Below, piece by piece: positions 8,302 through 15,689 of a stretch of 34,816 nucleotides of DNA. The DNA is from Clostridia bacterium (GTDB lineage Bacteria; Bacillota; Clostridia; Oscillospirales; CAG-382). The stretch spans positions 1-34,816 of the forward strand of contig JAGAKP010000042.1 in the NCBI GenBank assembly GCA_017625615.1, in the 5' to 3' direction. How positions within the stretch are numbered: the first letter of the stretch is position 1; every line of letters begins with the position of its first letter. A program made the position numbers and the translations under genes. Under the pieces are notes generated by a model that saw only the letters and a list, made by a program, of their open reading frames with translations, made no database searches and was not told the DNA's origin.

Positions 8302-9179
8302 GAAAGATATTTTCTCCCCGTATTTTACTCATTCTTTCAATGACCTGCTTCGGCACCATCGGATATTTCGTAAGGAATATTCCCTTGCCCTCGGGGGAGG
8401 TTGCTCTTTACAGAGCCCTGCTCGCCGCCGCGCTTATCGGCGCGTATATGCTTTTCACAAAGCAAAAAACGCCCTTTCGCGCTTTAAAAAAGGAACTGAT
8501 ACTTCTTTTCCTTTCGGGAGCGGCAATGGGCGTCAACTGGATACTTTTATTTGAAGCATATAAATACACCACCGTTTCCGTGGCTACTCTGTGTTATTAC
8601 TTCGCGCCCGTCATCGTCACCGCCGTGTGTCCCTTTTTGTTCCGTGAAAAGGCGGGGGTCAGACAGTGGGTATGCTTCATAATGTCCACGGCGGGACTTG
8701 TGCTTATCACCGTAAGCGGCGACCCTTCGGGGGGACAGCATCATTTAAAGGGCATACTTTTCGGGCTGTCGGCGGCGGTGTTTTACGCTACCGTAGTGCT
8801 TCTCAACAAGTATATTAAAAAGGTGGAGGGGATACCGCGCACCTTCTGGCAGTTTGTTTCGGCAGCCGCAGTCTTACTGCCCTACGTTTTGTTGACCGAG
8901 GGAGTAAACCTTTCCTTGCTTGATAAAAAAGGGTGGGTCTGCCTGCTTATCGTGGGACTCGTACATACGGGCGTCACCTATTGTATGTATTTTTCCTCCA
9001 TCCCCTTTCTCAGCGGTCAGACCGCGGCGGTGTTAAGCTATATAGACCCGCTGGTGGCGGTAATAGTGTCCGTAACCCTGCTGGGAGAAACCCTTTCCGC
9101 TTTACAGATAATCGGCGGAATACTCATACTCGGCTTTACCTTACTCAACGAAATCAAACTCACCCCAAGAAGCCGTTGA
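8298..9179 (+). CDS. EamA/DMT family transporter
   Basis: A 293-residue inner-membrane protein with about ten hydrophobic segments arranged as two EamA halves. The first half begins with LSMTCFGTIGYFVRNIPLP and GEVALYRALLAAALIGAY; the second carries LLNKYIKKVEGIP and ends with LSYIDPLVAVIVSVTLLGE and IIGGILILGFTLLNE, the usual DMT signatures. It overlaps metH by ATGA, so it is translationally coupled to the methionine operon. This suggests movement of a related metabolite such as an amino acid, but the substrate is not shown by the sequence. A stem-loop includes its stop codon and a second, stronger terminator follows. Confidence 0.88.
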   Translation: MRKIFSPRILLILSMTCFGTIGYFVRNIPLPSGEVALYRALLAAALIGAYMLFTKQKTPFRALKKELILLFLSGAAMGVNWILLFEAYKYTTVSVATLCYYFAPVIVTAVCPFLFREKAGVRQWVCFIMSTAGLVLITVSGDPSGGQHHLKGILFGLSAAVFYATVVLLNKYIKKVEGIPRTFWQFVSAAAVLLPYVLLTEGVNLSLLDKKGWVCLLIVGLVHTGVTYCMYFSSIPFLSGQTAAVLSYIDPLVAVIVSVTLLGETLSALQIIGGILILGFTLLNEIKLTPRSR

Positions 9180-9203
9180 GGCTTCTCGGGGACCCCGATA
9201 TTA

Positions 9204-9230
9204 AAAAAGAGCCTTTGTGAGGCTCTTTTT
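9204..9230. terminator. Bidirectional intrinsic terminator between the EamA gene and azlD
   Basis: AAAAAGAGCCT at 9204-9214 pairs with AGGCTCTTTTT at 9220-9230 (11 bp, 5-base loop). The A/T ends work in either direction, and the minus-strand azlD stop (9229-9231) sits in the stem. A second imperfect hairpin lies just upstream: GAAGCC/GGCTTC around the EamA stop. Confidence 0.8.
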
Positions 9231-9528
9231 ATATAAAAAATTCAACTGCAAAAACCACGGCACAGCATATTACCGCAACGGGGAAAAGCCCCGCGCCCAG
9301 AAGCGCCGCTATAATTCCCACGCACAATGCAATTCCGCCGGATATTGGGGATTGGGTTGCGTGGATGATTGCGGGGAAGGTCATCACCGCGATGGTGACG
9401 TAGGGGACGTAATACAAAAAAGACTGAACAAATCTGCTTTTTATAGGCTTTTTGAAAATGGTCATTGGCAGTACGCGTATAAGATAGGTCACCGCCGCCA
9501 TTATGAATATGTATATAAAGTTTTTCAT
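9229..9528 (-). CDS. azlD: Branched-chain amino-acid export subunit AzlD
   Basis: A 99-residue protein with four hydrophobic segments, matching the AzlD family in length and in the opening motif AAVTYLIRVLPMTIF, with VPYVTIAVMTFPAI in the middle. AzlD is the small partner of AzlC; together they form a branched-chain amino-acid exporter (AzlCD in Bacillus subtilis, giving azaleucine resistance; YgaZH in E. coli exports valine). The start overlaps the azlC stop by four bases (ATGA), as is normal for this pair. Confidence 0.9.
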   Translation of the reverse strand: MKNFIYIFIMAAVTYLIRVLPMTIFKKPIKSRFVQSFLYYVPYVTIAVMTFPAIIHATQSPISGGIALCVGIIAALLGAGLFPVAVICCAVVFAVEFFI

Positions 9529-10262
9529 TTTTTGCCCTCACCCTCCGTCTTTTTCGGGAAAATGAGCGCCGCCGCGGCAGACAGCACCACCGTCAGTATT
9601 ATGGTCCGCGTGCCCTCGGAAATATCCCTCACCACGGGCAAAACGCTTGCGGCGTAGCTTGCGCCGAAGCTCAACAGCACCATTAGTAAAACAATTTTGT
9701 CTTTTTTGGCAGGAGGGATTATTATGGCAATAAACATTCCGTACAGCGCCACACCCAGCGCGCTTACCACACGCAGGGGAAGTGCGCTTCCCGCAATAAT
9801 GCCAAGCGCCGTTCCCGTCGCCCAGCAGGGGGCGGCAACCAGCGCCGCGCCGTAGGTGTACAGCGGGTTAAGGTATCCTTGCCGCGCAACGGATATGCCG
9901 AATATCTCGTCCGTTATAAAAAAGGACATTCCCATTCGGTGAAGCAGTGACGTTTTCGGGTCCGTTCGCTGGCTCATTGCAAAGGACATAAGCAGATATC
10001 GGGCGTTTGCAATAAGGGTCACCAAGGCAACCTCTATAAATGCGGCGTTTATTCCCATAAGTGTAAACACCGCGTGCTCGCCGGTGGAGGTGTTGCACAG
10101 CAGACTTGCTATAAAGCCCTGCAGAGGGGTCACTCCCTCGCTTCTCGCCGCCACGCCAAGGGAAAACGCCACCGCAAAATATCCAAGCCCTATGGGGATA
10201 CCGTCTATTATACCTTGGCGCAAAACGGAACGGTTTTCTTTTTCTTTTAAGGAATACTTCAT
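9525..10262 (-). CDS. azlC: Branched-chain amino-acid export subunit AzlC
   Basis: A 245-residue, multi-pass inner-membrane protein. Family signatures include GIIDGIPIGLGYFAVAFSLG near the N-terminus, LQGFIASLLCNTSTGEHA (the usual position of STaGq in AzlC), NARYLLMSFAMS and the FFITDEIFG segment. It works with AzlD as an amino-acid efflux pump. The ATG at 10262 has AAGGCG a few bases upstream, and a minus-strand promoter is predicted about 40 bases before it. No Lrp/AsnC-type regulator gene is adjacent. Confidence 0.92.
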   Translation of the reverse strand: MKYSLKEKENRSVLRQGIIDGIPIGLGYFAVAFSLGVAARSEGVTPLQGFIASLLCNTSTGEHAVFTLMGINAAFIEVALVTLIANARYLLMSFAMSQRTDPKTSLLHRMGMSFFITDEIFGISVARQGYLNPLYTYGAALVAAPCWATGTALGIIAGSALPLRVVSALGVALYGMFIAIIIPPAKKDKIVLLMVLLSFGASYAASVLPVVRDISEGTRTIILTVVLSAAAALIFPKKTEGEGKK

Positions 10263-10300
10263 TTTTTCGCCTTACTTTTTTGTTAAAAGCTTTATCGCAG

Positions 10301-10329
10301 ATTATAGCACAATAATCCTTAAAGCACAA
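10301..10329 (-). promoter_or_regulatory. Predicted promoter for azlCD
   Basis: On the minus strand TTGTGC (plus 10324-10329) and TATAAT (plus 10301-10306), 17-base spacer. Confidence 0.6.
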
Positions 10330-10342
10330 TATTATTATAAAA

Positions 10343-10378
10343 AAACGCCTTTATTTTTAAGGCGTTTGGTGGTATAAT
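10343..10378 (+). promoter_or_regulatory. Extended -10 promoter preceded by a stem-loop
   Basis: TGGTATAAT at 10370-10378 is an extended -10 element with no good -35. In its place is a perfect 9-bp stem, AAACGCCTT (10343-10351) with AAGGCGTTT (10359-10367), which ends two bases before the TG. The stem could be an unrelated terminator or may influence this promoter. It lies about 27 bases before the DUF2809 start. Confidence 0.5.
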
Positions 10379-10404
10379 TCGGTTATGGAAAGGCGGTGCG
10401 GCTT

Positions 10405-10803
10405 TTGAAGAGCAATAATACCCGTATACGAATATATAACGGCATCGGCTTTGCGGGCCTGCTTATAATCGAGGTGCTTATCGCCCTCTACGTGCGGGAC
10501 GCATTTATCCGTCCTTACGGCGGGGATATCCTCGTGACCGTCCTGCTTTGCTGCTTTGTAAGAATATTTTTCCCCCGTAAAATAAAATTGCTTCCTTTGT
10601 GGGTGTTTTTGTTTGCCGTTGCGGTGGAGATCGGGCAGTATATAAATATCGTGGACCTTATCGGCTTGGGACGTATACCGTTTTTCCGCGTCCTTGTGGG
10701 AACTTCCTTTTCTTTTATTGATATCCTCTGCTACGGCGCGGGGTGCCTGCTGTTTTGGGTTACGGAATATTTTATATTTAAAAAATCAAACCTCAAAATC
10801 TAA
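10405..10803 (+). CDS. DUF2809 family membrane protein
   Basis: A protein of about 132 residues with four hydrophobic segments. It matches DUF2809: RPYGGDILVTVLLCCFVRIFF, the FAVAVEIGQYINIVDLIGL stretch with the conserved E..Q, and RVLVGTSFSFIDILCYGAG, where the family has GtsFs..Di.aY..G. Members are uncharacterised inner-membrane proteins. The start is uncertain. TTG at 10405 has AAAGGCGG at good spacing and is preferred; GTG at 10396 (three residues longer) has its purine run almost touching the start. The 3' end overlaps the convergent Dabb gene by 18 bases. Confidence 0.8.
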   Translation: MKSNNTRIRIYNGIGFAGLLIIEVLIALYVRDAFIRPYGGDILVTVLLCCFVRIFFPRKIKLLPLWVFLFAVAVEIGQYINIVDLIGLGRIPFFRVLVGTSFSFIDILCYGAGCLLFWVTEYFIFKKSNLKI

Positions 10804-11088
10804 ACAGCTTCTTATGGCGGTAAAGGGCTTTATATTCTTTTCGGCAACCTCAACGTGCTCGGGGTGGACGGCGTACGCAGCAAGTGCTTCCGCGCTTGTG
10901 AAGGTGCTGTCAAGCATTATGTCGGCGTTGGAGGTTTCGAGTCCGTTTATATTAACCTTTATGTCGGTCAGTCCCTCGATTTTGCCGTAAAGACCCTCAA
11001 GACCTTCCTTTATTTCGGCTTTTATTTTTTCTTTTTCTTCCTTGGTGTATTCGCTTTTAAGCGTCCATAATATAACGTGCTTTACCAT
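10786..11088 (-). CDS. Dabb family (stress-responsive alpha/beta barrel) protein
   Basis: A 100-residue ferredoxin-like Dabb domain, beginning MVKHVILWTLK (the hallmark hVvfwklK strand) and containing NADIMLDSTFTSAEALAAYAVHPEHVEV, where family members have the yD..l...F.s.eal..Y..hP.H pattern. Dabb proteins are small dimeric cytoplasmic barrels; some are plant stress proteins or polyketide cyclases, but most bacterial ones are uncharacterised. The start at 11088 has GGGAG nine bases upstream. The in-frame ATG at 11124 overlaps the predicted promoter. Its coding end overlaps the convergent DUF2809 gene by 18 bases. Confidence 0.88.
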   Translation of the reverse strand: MVKHVILWTLKSEYTKEEKEKIKAEIKEGLEGLYGKIEGLTDIKVNINGLETSNADIMLDSTFTSAEALAAYAVHPEHVEVAEKNIKPFTAIRSCLDFEV

Positions 11089-11119
11089 TTGCTTTTTCTC
11101 CCTTGTAAAATATACAAAA

Positions 11120-11148
11120 AGCATAGCACAAAACCAAGGCTTTGTAAA
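11120..11148 (-). promoter_or_regulatory. Predicted promoter for the Dabb gene
   Basis: On the minus strand TTTACA (plus 11143-11148) and TATGCT (plus 11120-11125) with a 17-base spacer. I did not find an equally convincing plus-strand promoter for the divergent hydrolase gene. Confidence 0.5.
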
Positions 11149-11169
11149 GATAATTTTCAGGTGATAAAT

Positions 11170-12120
11170 ATGAAAACAGCTTTAATTTGTATCGGCATAG
11201 CCGTACCCATTCTTGTAATAGCGGTCCTCGCCGCCTGCCGCTGGATATATTCGGTGGCGTTTCAGTCCCCGCACCGCCATCAGAACGATCCCCTTTATAT
11301 CCCAAAAGGCTTTTATCCCGGTGCGGATAACGAAACCTTCCTCGGCTGGGTAAAAAGTATGGACGAGGTCCCCTGCGAAAAGGTCATCACCACCTCCCGT
11401 GACGGACTTTCTCTTACGGGCAGATATTATCACACTGCCGATAACGCGCCCGTTGCGCTGTGTCTCCACGGCTACCGCTCCCATCCCATGAAGGATTTTT
11501 GCGGCGGCGGAAAGCTGTTTCCGCGTATGGGCTATAACGTGCTTATGGTCCATCACCGCGCCCATTGCGAAAGCGAGGGAAGGGCAATAACCTTCGGTAT
11601 AAAGGAAAGATACGATTGTATCGAATGGGTTAAGTATATTTCTGCGCGCTTCGGCTCGGATACCCCCGTATTTATATACGGTATTTCCATGGGCGCCGCA
11701 ACGGCAATTCTCGCATCGGGTGAAAAGGACTTGCCCGTTAACGTAAAATGCGTTATTGCCGACTGTCCCTATTCCTCTCCGCGGGATATCATCCGCAAGG
11801 TTTCGGGTGATATGGGCTTTCCCGTCGGGCTTGCGTACCCCTTCGTGTGCTTAAGCGCCATCGTTTACGGCCGTTTCCGTATCGGCAAGGTCTCCTGTGT
11901 GGAGGCGGCAAAGAATTCAAGGGTGCCCATACTTCTCATCCACGGCGAAAAGGACGATTTCGTCCCGCAGTATATGAGCGATCTTATCGCAAAGGATAAC
12001 CCCAAGGTAGAATACCATACCTTTCCCAATGCCTCCCACGGCATAAGCTATATTACCGATAAAGAAAGATATATAAACATAGTAAAAGAATTTTTGGATA
12101 AAAATATGGGCGTCGATTGA
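11170..12120 (+). CDS. Membrane-anchored alpha/beta hydrolase
   Basis: A 316-residue alpha/beta-hydrolase fold protein with one N-terminal transmembrane helix (about residues 3-23). The catalytic triad is visible: Ser in GISMGAA (GxSxG nucleophile elbow), Asp in IHGEKDDFVP and His in NASHGISY. LCLHGYRSHPMKDF provides the HG oxyanion loop. The pattern resembles the YqkD/FrsA-like hydrolases of Firmicutes, whose substrates are mostly unknown. The active site is probably outside the membrane, since the anchor is N-terminal and followed by a long soluble part. The ATG at 11170 follows AGGTGA. The stop codon lies inside the terminator stem. Confidence 0.88.
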   Translation: MKTALICIGIAVPILVIAVLAACRWIYSVAFQSPHRHQNDPLYIPKGFYPGADNETFLGWVKSMDEVPCEKVITTSRDGLSLTGRYYHTADNAPVALCLHGYRSHPMKDFCGGGKLFPRMGYNVLMVHHRAHCESEGRAITFGIKERYDCIEWVKYISARFGSDTPVFIYGISMGAATAILASGEKDLPVNVKCVIADCPYSSPRDIIRKVSGDMGFPVGLAYPFVCLSAIVYGRFRIGKVSCVEAAKNSRVPILLIHGEKDDFVPQYMSDLIAKDNPKVEYHTFPNASHGISYITDKERYINIVKEFLDKNMGVD

Positions 12121-12130
12121 CGCCCTTTTT
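12108..12130 (+). terminator. Intrinsic terminator that contains the hydrolase stop codon
   Basis: GGGCGTC (12108-12114) and GACGCCC (12119-12125) form a 7-bp GC-rich stem with a GATT loop, followed by TTTTT (12126-12130). The TGA stop at 12118-12120 is in the loop and stem edge. The run of T abuts the end of the convergent apbE gene. Confidence 0.8.
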
Positions 12131-13149
12131 CATTCCTTTATATATCTTTCAAAGCCTTCCGAATAATAGACCTTTCCGTCCTTATCCACCCAGAGAACGT
12201 AGACGTCATCGAGGGTTTTTACAAGGCTTTTTCCATCTTCCAGTGACATATTGAACAGCGCTGTGGAAAGTGCGTCCCCCAGGGCGGAGCTGCCGCACAG
12301 CACCGAAACGGAAAGAAAATTATTTTCGGGATACAGCGTGTCGGGATCGATTACGTGGTGATATCTTACCCCGTCTACCGTGTAGTACCGCATATAGGAC
12401 CCGCTGGTGACGAGGGCGTATTTTTCAAGATACACCGTGTTTATATAAGGCTTTTCCGAAAGGGTATCGGGGTTTTGTATTCCCGCCGACCAATATTCCT
12501 TTTCCGTCTTTTTGCCCGTTACCCGTATGTTTCCGCCGATATTTATTGCGTATCCCTCACCGCCTATGGACTCAAGCAGTCGTGCCGCCATTTCGCAGGC
12601 GTAGCCCTTTCCCAAGGCACCCATATCCACCGACATATTTTCGTCCCGCAAAAATACGGTGCCCTTTTCCGCGTCGATAATAATATCCTCAATATTACAA
12701 TGCTTTGACGCCTGAATCAGGGAAGCTTCATCGGGCAACACGTCACCCTTTTGGCGGGAATCGTGCCACAGAGAGGTCACCGCTCCCAAGGCGATATTCA
12801 CCTGCCCGTCGGTGAGAGTATAGGTATCCTTGCCGTATCGGAGCACCTCCAAAAGCTTTTCGTCTACCTTCACCGCCTGCTTGCCCGCCTGCTCGTTTAC
12901 GGTGTGCAGATTATTCATTCCCTCGTAGGAATGATAAATATCAAGCAGCCTGTGGTATTCCTCCAAAAGAGCCTTTACCTCGGCGGTTTTTGTATCAAAC
13001 TCTTCCTTTTCAACGCCGTATGCGGTTATCTCCGTCACGGTATCGAAGTATTCGTAAAACACGGCGCTGTTTTTTATTTTGCCTTCACCGCAGGAGCAAG
13101 CCCCCGCGGCAAAAGCGAATATTAAAAGAAAACAAAATATTTTTTTCAT
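12130..13149 (-). CDS. apbE: FAD:protein FMN transferase (ApbE), lipoprotein
   Basis: A 339-residue ApbE-family enzyme that attaches FMN from FAD to a Thr of target proteins outside the membrane. It has a signal peptide (MKKIFCFLLIFAFAAG) and Cys18/Cys20 as possible lipidation sites. Conserved blocks are YFDTVTEITAYG, DIYHSYEGMNNLHTVNE, VNIALGAVTSLWHD, SVDMGALGKGYACE, YAINIGGNIRVTGK, ALVTSGSYMRYY and HHVIDPDTLYP (substrate and Mg sites). Length is normal. It overlaps the stop of the preceding FMN_bind-like lipoprotein gene by four bases, which strongly suggests that protein is its flavinylation target. Confidence 0.93.
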   Translation of the reverse strand: MKKIFCFLLIFAFAAGACSCGEGKIKNSAVFYEYFDTVTEITAYGVEKEEFDTKTAEVKALLEEYHRLLDIYHSYEGMNNLHTVNEQAGKQAVKVDEKLLEVLRYGKDTYTLTDGQVNIALGAVTSLWHDSRQKGDVLPDEASLIQASKHCNIEDIIIDAEKGTVFLRDENMSVDMGALGKGYACEMAARLLESIGGEGYAINIGGNIRVTGKKTEKEYWSAGIQNPDTLSEKPYINTVYLEKYALVTSGSYMRYYTVDGVRYHHVIDPDTLYPENNFLSVSVLCGSSALGDALSTALFNMSLEDGKSLVKTLDDVYVLWVDKDGKVYYSEGFERYIKE

Positions 13150-14138
13150 CTTGCCTTTTCAACTGCCTTTTTCATTTCTGCGGCAAAGCCGCTGCTTTCC
13201 ACGGTGCAGGACGCCTGCAGGTCGGGCACCCGTCCCTTTTCATCGACTGCGGAAAATATCTGCTCGCCGGTCTTGCCTACGCAGTAATCCGCAAAGGCTC
13301 GGGCTTGCTCGTACCATTCCTTGTCGATGGGGGAGGCGGACTTCATACCGTAATCATTGCCCAAGGTCTGCTTGGTAACGGGAAGGTATCCCTTTTGGGT
13401 AATATTTTTTCCGTCGGCATCGAAAATATATTCAACCTCGGCTTCGTCAATATATCCGCCGTATACCTTGCCGTCCTTATCGACAGCCGTTGCCGCCATT
13501 GTTATGCCGTATACCGCTTTTCCGTCATGCCCGTCCTTGCTTTCATAGGAAGCGGAGGACAGCACGCAGTTTACCGAAAGGCCTATTTTTATATCCCCCT
13601 CTGCGGTAAATGCCTTTCCCGTGTTTTTTACAGCGCTTTTCACCGCCCTGACGAGATCCGCCGTCTTTACCGTGCAGGAGGCTTGCAGGTCGGCAATCCT
13701 TCCGTCACCGTCCAAGGAGCCTTCAAGCGCGTTTACCGTTTTTCCCTTGCAGTATTCCGCAAAGGCTTGAGCCTGCTCGTACCATTCCTTGCCGATAGGG
13801 GATGCGGACTTCATACCGTAATCGTCCCCAAGCATATTTTTGGTTTTGAAGGTGTAGCCGATATTTTCGGTAATGGCGTTTGTATCCGCCTTCGCCTCAA
13901 GCTGATCCACCGTACAGCAAATAATTTTCCCGTCGGTATCCGTAACCACTGCGGCGAATGCGGCGCCGAGGGTCACGTCCTCTCCCGCTTCCTCGGGCAA
14001 AAATCCGAACCCCAGATAGTATTCGTCCTTTTTTACGGCGGACACCACGTCGGAAGTATCGGAGGTTTCTCCCTTTCCCACGCAGGAGGTAAGGGCGATA
14101 CATAAAATAATAACGAATAACAAAGCGATTTTTTTCAA
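13146..14138 (-). CDS. Lipoprotein with two FMN_bind-like repeats
   Basis: A lipoprotein of about 330 residues (lipobox LTSC, Cys19) made of two similar repeats, about 41-173 and 183-328. Shared segments are G(D/N)DYGMKSASPI with KEWYEQA, and D-L-Q-A-S-C-T-V (150-157 and 306-313) followed by an amphipathic helix. The last block sits where FMN_bind domains carry the ApbE target motif DxxSGAT plus helix, so Thr156 and Thr312 are candidate FMN sites; the SGA core is replaced by ASC in both. It is coupled to apbE by an ATGA overlap. The TTG start at 14138 is chosen because it begins a normal signal peptide; the upstream ATG at 14207 would read through the terminator of the previous gene. A likely role is extracytoplasmic electron transfer. 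Confidence 0.7.
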   Translation of the reverse strand: MKKIALLFVIILCIALTSCVGKGETSDTSDVVSAVKKDEYYLGFGFLPEEAGEDVTLGAAFAAVVTDTDGKIICCTVDQLEAKADTNAITENIGYTFKTKNMLGDDYGMKSASPIGKEWYEQAQAFAEYCKGKTVNALEGSLDGDGRIADLQASCTVKTADLVRAVKSAVKNTGKAFTAEGDIKIGLSVNCVLSSASYESKDGHDGKAVYGITMAATAVDKDGKVYGGYIDEAEVEYIFDADGKNITQKGYLPVTKQTLGNDYGMKSASPIDKEWYEQARAFADYCVGKTGEQIFSAVDEKGRVPDLQASCTVESSGFAAEMKKAVEKAR

Positions 14139-14163
14139 AAAAACTTTTTTCTCCCTTTTTGTT

Positions 14164-14203
14164 AAAAATTTTTCCGCCGTGAAATATCTCCGCGGCGGAA
14201 AAA
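14164..14203 (-). terminator. Intrinsic terminator after the thioredoxin-reductase-like gene
   Basis: TTTTTCCGCCG (14169-14179) pairs with CGGCGGAAAAA (14193-14203), 11 bp with a 13-base loop, followed on the minus strand by TTTTT. It ends the 17944-14216 operon. Confidence 0.8.
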
Positions 14204-14215
14204 ACACTTCGTTAT

Positions 14216-15124
14216 TTATTTTTTCCGTTTTTTAATAATATATGCCGATGCGGCTGTTGCGGCGGTTGCGCCGTCGGATGCGGCGGTAACTATCTGGCGC
14301 AAGGGCTTGGTGCGAGTATCTCCCGCAGCCCAGACTCCCTTGGTGTCGGTGGCGCAGTCCTCTGCGGCGATGATATATCCGCTGTCGTCCACAACGACCA
14401 CTCTTGCAAAAATGGCGTTGTCTCTCGTCTGACCGAGGGCTGTAAACACTGCCGCCACGGGAATATCAAGGTCGGTTTCCTTTTTATCGGATATCTTTAT
14501 TCCAGTCACCCGCATTTCGCCGTATATTTCGGTGGGATAAAAGCCTTCGTAAAGGGTAATGTTTTCCTTTTGCTTTACCGCCTCCACGCTTTCCTCGGAT
14601 GCGGTAACGCTTTTTGCGCAAAGGTGAACCTTTGTGCACAGCGCGGAAAGATACAAGGCGTCCTCAAAGGCGTTGTCCCCTCCGCCCACCACCGCAACGG
14701 GCTGACCCTTGTAAAGCTGACCGTCGCAGGAGGCACAGTAGGATATTCCCAGCCCCTCGTATCTGTCACTGCCCTTACAGCCGATACGCTTGCGCTTTGA
14801 ACCGTTTGCGATAATGACCGCAAGACATTCTATGACCTGCTTATCGGTGGTGACGGTAAAAACTCCGTCCTTTTCGGTAACGGAAATTACGTTTTCATAC
14901 AAAAACTCCGCGCCGCATTCCTCTGCCTGCAGATACATATTCCGTGCCAATTCCCATCCCTCAACGGTTTTGTAGGACGGGTAATTTTTTATAGTCTCGG
15001 TATTTACAAGCTGTCCGCCGTACATACCGCCCTCGCAGACCAGAACGTCCACTCCCGCGCGGCGCGCGTATACTGCCGCGGTAAGTCCCGCGGGACCTGC
15101 GCCGATTATAACAAGCTCTCTCAT
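14216..15124 (-). CDS. trxB: Thioredoxin-disulfide reductase family flavoprotein
   Basis: A 302-residue FAD/NAD(P)H-dependent reductase. It has an N-terminal FAD site VIIGAGPAGLTAAVYA, the redox pair SYCASCDG (CxxC, with Ser in place of the usual Thr/Val), an NAD(P)H-site GGGDNAFEDALYL and a C-terminal FAD motif GVWAAGDTRTKPLRQ. Length matches low-molecular-weight TrxB. It normally reduces thioredoxin in the cytoplasm; in this family some members use other partners such as ferredoxin (FTR/FFTR types) and the sequence alone does not settle the donor. It lies 22 bases after bioY and is the last gene of the operon. The placement with fatty-acid/biotin genes is unusual. Confidence 0.88.
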   Translation of the reverse strand: MRELVIIGAGPAGLTAAVYARRAGVDVLVCEGGMYGGQLVNTETIKNYPSYKTVEGWELARNMYLQAEECGAEFLYENVISVTEKDGVFTVTTDKQVIECLAVIIANGSKRKRIGCKGSDRYEGLGISYCASCDGQLYKGQPVAVVGGGDNAFEDALYLSALCTKVHLCAKSVTASEESVEAVKQKENITLYEGFYPTEIYGEMRVTGIKISDKKETDLDIPVAAVFTALGQTRDNAIFARVVVVDDSGYIIAAEDCATDTKGVWAAGDTRTKPLRQIVTAASDGATAATAASAYIIKKRKK

Positions 15125-15146
15125 ATAAACTGTTTACCTTTCTACG

Positions 15147-15689
15147 TCAAGCCGACTTTTGCAAAAGGGCTTTTATTTTTCTTCCGCAGAAAACTCCTGC
15201 AATTATCTTTATTATATCAGGTATTATAAACGGAAATACGCTTGCTGTCAAGCCTTGTAAAAGGGGTGTTTTCGTAACGTAAATATATACTCCCGCGCCC
15301 GCAATATAGCAGATAAGGAGTCCGAGCAGAGAAAGCCCAACGGACGCATATATATTTTTTTGCTTTTCGGAGGCGTACCCGCAAAGAAGGGCAATGGGAA
15401 TATATCCAAGAATAAACCCGCCGGTAGGTCCCGTCAGCACGCCGATACCTCCCGTAAAGGCGGCGAAAACGGGAAGCCCCGCCGCTCCTATAACTATATA
15501 CAATAATAGGGATATCACACCCTTTTTGCCCAAGACCGTGCTTATACAGCACACCGCAAAAACGGCAAGGGTGAGGGGAACTCCGAAAAGGGGCAACGTT
15601 AAAGGGGACAGCACGCACAGCAGCGCGGAAAACACTGCCGTCAATACTGCCCCTGTAAGGCGTTTTTTATTTACGCCCGTCTTTTTCAT
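15147..15689 (-). CDS. bioY: Biotin transporter BioY (ECF substrate-binding component)
   Basis: A 180-residue integral membrane protein with about six hydrophobic segments. BioY hallmarks are LPLFGVPLTLAVFAVCC near the second helix, LLYIVIGAAGLPVFAAFTGGIGVLTGPTGGFILGYI (the conserved GlPvFa...GG...l.GPTGGyl.Gf block, given here as landmarks) and a C-terminal IPDIIKIIAG. It imports biotin, usually through a shared ECF ATPase module, which is not in this window. The start overlaps the tetR stop by four bases. No BirA-type operator was recognised; control probably comes from the operon promoter and the TetR gene. Confidence 0.92.
   Translation of the reverse strand: MKKTGVNKKRLTGAVLTAVFSALLCVLSPLTLPLFGVPLTLAVFAVCCISTVLGKKGVISLLLYIVIGAAGLPVFAAFTGGIGVLTGPTGGFILGYIPIALLCGYASEKQKNIYASVGLSLLGLLICYIAGAGVYIYVTKTPLLQGLTASVFPFIIPDIIKIIAGVFCGRKIKALLQKSA

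Noticed and set aside
12990..14105. 371-codon plus-strand frame opposite apbE and the FMN_bind-like lipoprotein
   Set aside because: Repeated residues mirror the duplicated domain on the other strand; no ribosome binding site and no family.
14139..14207. Longer ATG start of the FMN_bind-like lipoprotein at 14207
   Set aside because: It would translate the terminator hairpin of the upstream gene and bury the signal peptide; the TTG at 14138 gives a normal lipoprotein start.
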